Shown in pieces: positions 62,374 to 64,000 of a stretch of DNA of 64,000 nt. Where the stretch lies: positions 1 to 64,000 of the forward strand of contig NZ_AQXX01000108.1 in assembly GCF_000376785.1 (NCBI RefSeq), written 5' to 3'. Numbering within the stretch: position 1 is the first letter of the stretch; each line of letters begins with the position of its first letter. The notes under the pieces were generated by a model. That model had not been told where the DNA came from and did no database searches. It was given only the letters and a program-made list of their open reading frames with translations. A program made the translations under genes and the position numbers. The stretch is from Hahella ganghwensis DSM 17046. GTDB lineage: Bacteria; Pseudomonadota; Gammaproteobacteria; Pseudomonadales; Oleiphilaceae.

Positions 62374-63735
62374 TTACATGGGGAATGTCACTTTGTCCTG
62401 GTATTCCGGCACAGAAACACTCCAATTGAGACGGTCCTTAATACAAAGTCTTAAGGCATCTGACGCCAGAGGTTCGCCATGGGTGATAAAGGTGTGTTTT
62501 GGCGGAGCCGTAAAGTTTTCAAGCCAGGAAAGAATTTCATCGTAGTCGGCATGGGCGGACAGTGCATCCAGTTGATATATGGAGGCTCTGACAGGGTAAT
62601 ATTGACCGTGAATTTTGATCTGCTGGGCCCCATTGACCAGTGAGTCCCCTCGTGTCCCCGGAGCCTGAAAGCCTGCAAATACAACGCTGTTGCGATGATC
62701 TGACAACAACGCCTTGAGGTGATGTAGTACCCTGCCTCCACTTGCCATACCACTGGCGGACACAATAATCGAAGGGAACTTCCGTTGATTCAGATCTATA
62801 GACTCTTCGACGGTCCGGACATATTGCGTCCCTTGATCGATAGCGTGACACTGCTCGGGGGTCAGTCTGTGTAAGTGATGGTAGTGGCAGAATATTTCAG
62901 TAGCCGAGATGGCCATGGGACTGTTCAGATACACGGGTAAATCGGGGATTCGGTCGGTATTCTTAAGTTCCTGGATCAGATGCAGCAATGCTTGGGCTCT
63001 GCCCACGGCAAAGGCAGGGATCAGAACAATACCTCCCTGTTCGGCTGTTGAGTTCACGATGTCGGCCAGCAACTGGGGGATATCAACTGATTCATGCAGG
63101 CGATCGCCGTAGGTCGATTCCAGTATCAGGTAGTCGGCTTGTGAAATAGCTTCCGGTGCCCTCATGATCAGGTCATTGGGGCGGCCGAGGTCGCCGGAGA
63201 ATACCATTTTGCCTGCTGGACCATCGATGCTGATGCTACTGGCTCCGAGGATGTGACCGGCTGGAATAAACTGGGCCTTGAAGCCGGGCAGGAAATTGAC
63301 ATCGTCGTGAAAATCCACCGGTTCGAAGTATTCCAGGGCTTTCCAGGCTTCCTTTTCGGTGTATAGCGGCAGCGCTGGGCTATGTTTGGAAAAATGCCGC
63401 TTGTTCGCATAACGTGCGTCTTCTTCCTGCAGAAAGCCCGAATCTGGAAGCAGCACCCGAGCCAGGGATTTTGTGGCGTGGGTACAGAAAATCTTGCCTC
63501 TGAAACCATGCTTGACCAGAGCGGGTATATAGCCGCTGTGATCGAGGTGTGCGTGGGTCAGCAGCAGGCATTTGATATCCTTGGGGGAAACCGGAAGTGA
63601 TTTCCAGTTTCGTTCACGCAGGTTTTTTATGCCTTGATAAAGGCCGCAGTCCAGCATGAAACGATGGTTCTGGTGGCTGATTAGATATTTTGAGCCGGTT
63701 ACCGTGCCGGCGGCACCCAGAAAACTTAATTCCAT
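62374..63735 (-). CDS. MBL-fold beta-CASP RNA metallo-hydrolase
   Basis: 453 residues from ATG 63735 (MELSFLGAAGTVTGSKYLI). Metallo-beta-lactamase domain with HxHxDH in LLTHAHLDHSGYIP, further metal ligands in IPAGHILGASSI and FSGDLGRPND, and a beta-CASP insert (ILESTYGDRLHES to SASGMASGGRVLHHL) with the C-terminal motif LSAHADYDEILSWL and FITHGEP. This is the YSH1/CPSF73-like bacterial group, predicted exonuclease or RNA hydrolase. It is a single gene, ending 125 bases from the NADAR start. Confidence 0.93.
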   Translation of the reverse strand: MELSFLGAAGTVTGSKYLISHQNHRFMLDCGLYQGIKNLRERNWKSLPVSPKDIKCLLLTHAHLDHSGYIPALVKHGFRGKIFCTHATKSLARVLLPDSGFLQEEDARYANKRHFSKHSPALPLYTEKEAWKALEYFEPVDFHDDVNFLPGFKAQFIPAGHILGASSISIDGPAGKMVFSGDLGRPNDLIMRAPEAISQADYLILESTYGDRLHESVDIPQLLADIVNSTAEQGGIVLIPAFAVGRAQALLHLIQELKNTDRIPDLPVYLNSPMAISATEIFCHYHHLHRLTPEQCHAIDQGTQYVRTVEESIDLNQRKFPSIIVSASGMASGGRVLHHLKALLSDHRNSVVFAGFQAPGTRGDSLVNGAQQIKIHGQYYPVRASIYQLDALSAHADYDEILSWLENFTAPPKHTFITHGEPLASDALRLCIKDRLNWSVSVPEYQDKVTFPM

Positions 63736-63833
63736 CTTATCCCCTTTTTTCAGTCTCTGCAGAAGTCTCAACCCGTTCAAAAGAGTGTCTCAAATAGGTT
63801 GGAGGTCGGTTGACCTGAGGCAATTTTAATTAG

Positions 63834-64000
63834 GGAGGCTCTGAATAACTCCCCAAATCAGTCATAATACGGCCAACTTCACTCATCAGGAATACTATCC
63901 ATGGATCAGATGACTTTCTCCGAAGCTGAATACCAGAATAAGAAGCGTAAGACCCGCCGGGAAATCTTTCTGGAGCGAATGGATAAGCTGATCCCATGGA
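63834..64000 (+). mobile_element. IS5-family element, left end (runs off the window)
   Basis: Sequence from about 63834 begins GGAGGCTCTGAATAAC, resembling IS5-family terminal repeats, preceded by TTAG at 63830-63833, which fits a YTAR target site. The transposase follows at 63901. The right end lies beyond the window. Confidence 0.65.
63901..64000 (+). CDS. IS5-family transposase, N-terminal fragment
   Basis: 33 codons visible before the window ends, reading MDQMTFSEAEYQNKKRKTRR and continuing with EIFLERMDKLIPW. The pattern of an FxEAEYxxKKRxTRREIFLxxMDxLIPW opening is characteristic of IS5-group (IS1031/IS5) DDE transposases. The catalytic domain is beyond the edge, so integrity is unknown. 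It begins 67 bases inside the proposed left end of the element. Confidence 0.85.
   Translation, partial: MDQMTFSEAEYQNKKRKTRREIFLERMDKLIPW

Overview
The window is chromosomal DNA of a Gram-negative heterotroph, most likely a marine gammaproteobacterium of the Oceanospirillales/Pseudomonadales type. The signs are a Pseudomonas-style NrdA with two ATP-cones, the prkA-yeaH-spoVR stress operon, dadA/alr under an Lrp-type regulator, two TRAP transporters, a porin, an RND pump and moderate base composition. This is inference from protein style; no species marker (rRNA or tRNA) is present. Insertion sequences lie at both edges: an IS3-type transposase end on the left and the start of an IS5-type transposase on the right.

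Layout. 0-2.8 kb: IS3 element abutting a decapitated SF2 helicase, then small hypotheticals and a RidA-like protein. 2.9-7.6 kb: class Ia ribonucleotide reductase nrdA-nrdB on the minus strand, preceded by a cobalamin riboswitch and a possible NrdR site. 8.3-10 kb: an orphan FeeM/exosortase-type N-acyltransferase and two small membrane proteins. 10.4-12.5 kb: glutathione-dependent formaldehyde detoxification (frmA-fghA). 12.6-17 kb: RND efflux pair. 17-19.5 kb: secreted intradiol dioxygenase, a hypothetical and a solute-binding protein. 19.5-24.3 kb: prkA-yeaH-spoVR. 24.9-29.4 kb: lysine/2-aminoadipate catabolism (saccharopine or lysine dehydrogenase, aminoadipate semialdehyde dehydrogenase, DUF1338 2-oxoadipate decarboxylase) with a divergent Lrp-type regulator. 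29.5-30.6 kb: glycosyltransferase. 30.6-34.3 kb: D-alanine catabolism (dadA-ridA-alr) with a divergent Lrp regulator. 34.3-37.8 kb: ACP phosphodiesterase, secreted hypothetical, DMT exporter, Na+/H+ antiporter.

38-57.8 kb is the most cohesive accessory region. A fused 5-oxoprolinase/hydantoinase with its own regulator is divergent from a TRAP operon followed by a LysR gene. A second, paralogous LysR then controls a DUF1445 (D-glutamate cyclase-like) gene plus a second TRAP operon, an NTF2-like protein and a porin. Between the two modules are a cache-domain histidine kinase that lacks the phospho-acceptor histidine, two paralogous solute-binding proteins without an ABC permease, and a perfect hexanucleotide repeat tract. 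I read the region as a 5-oxoproline / D-glutamate uptake and catabolism locus, which fits the neighbouring D-amino-acid genes.

58-64 kb holds housekeeping and accessory single genes: YchJ, an acyltransferase, a GST with divergent LysR, a TauE exporter, a NADAR protein and an MBL/beta-CASP RNA hydrolase. No tRNA, rRNA, CRISPR array or prophage was seen.
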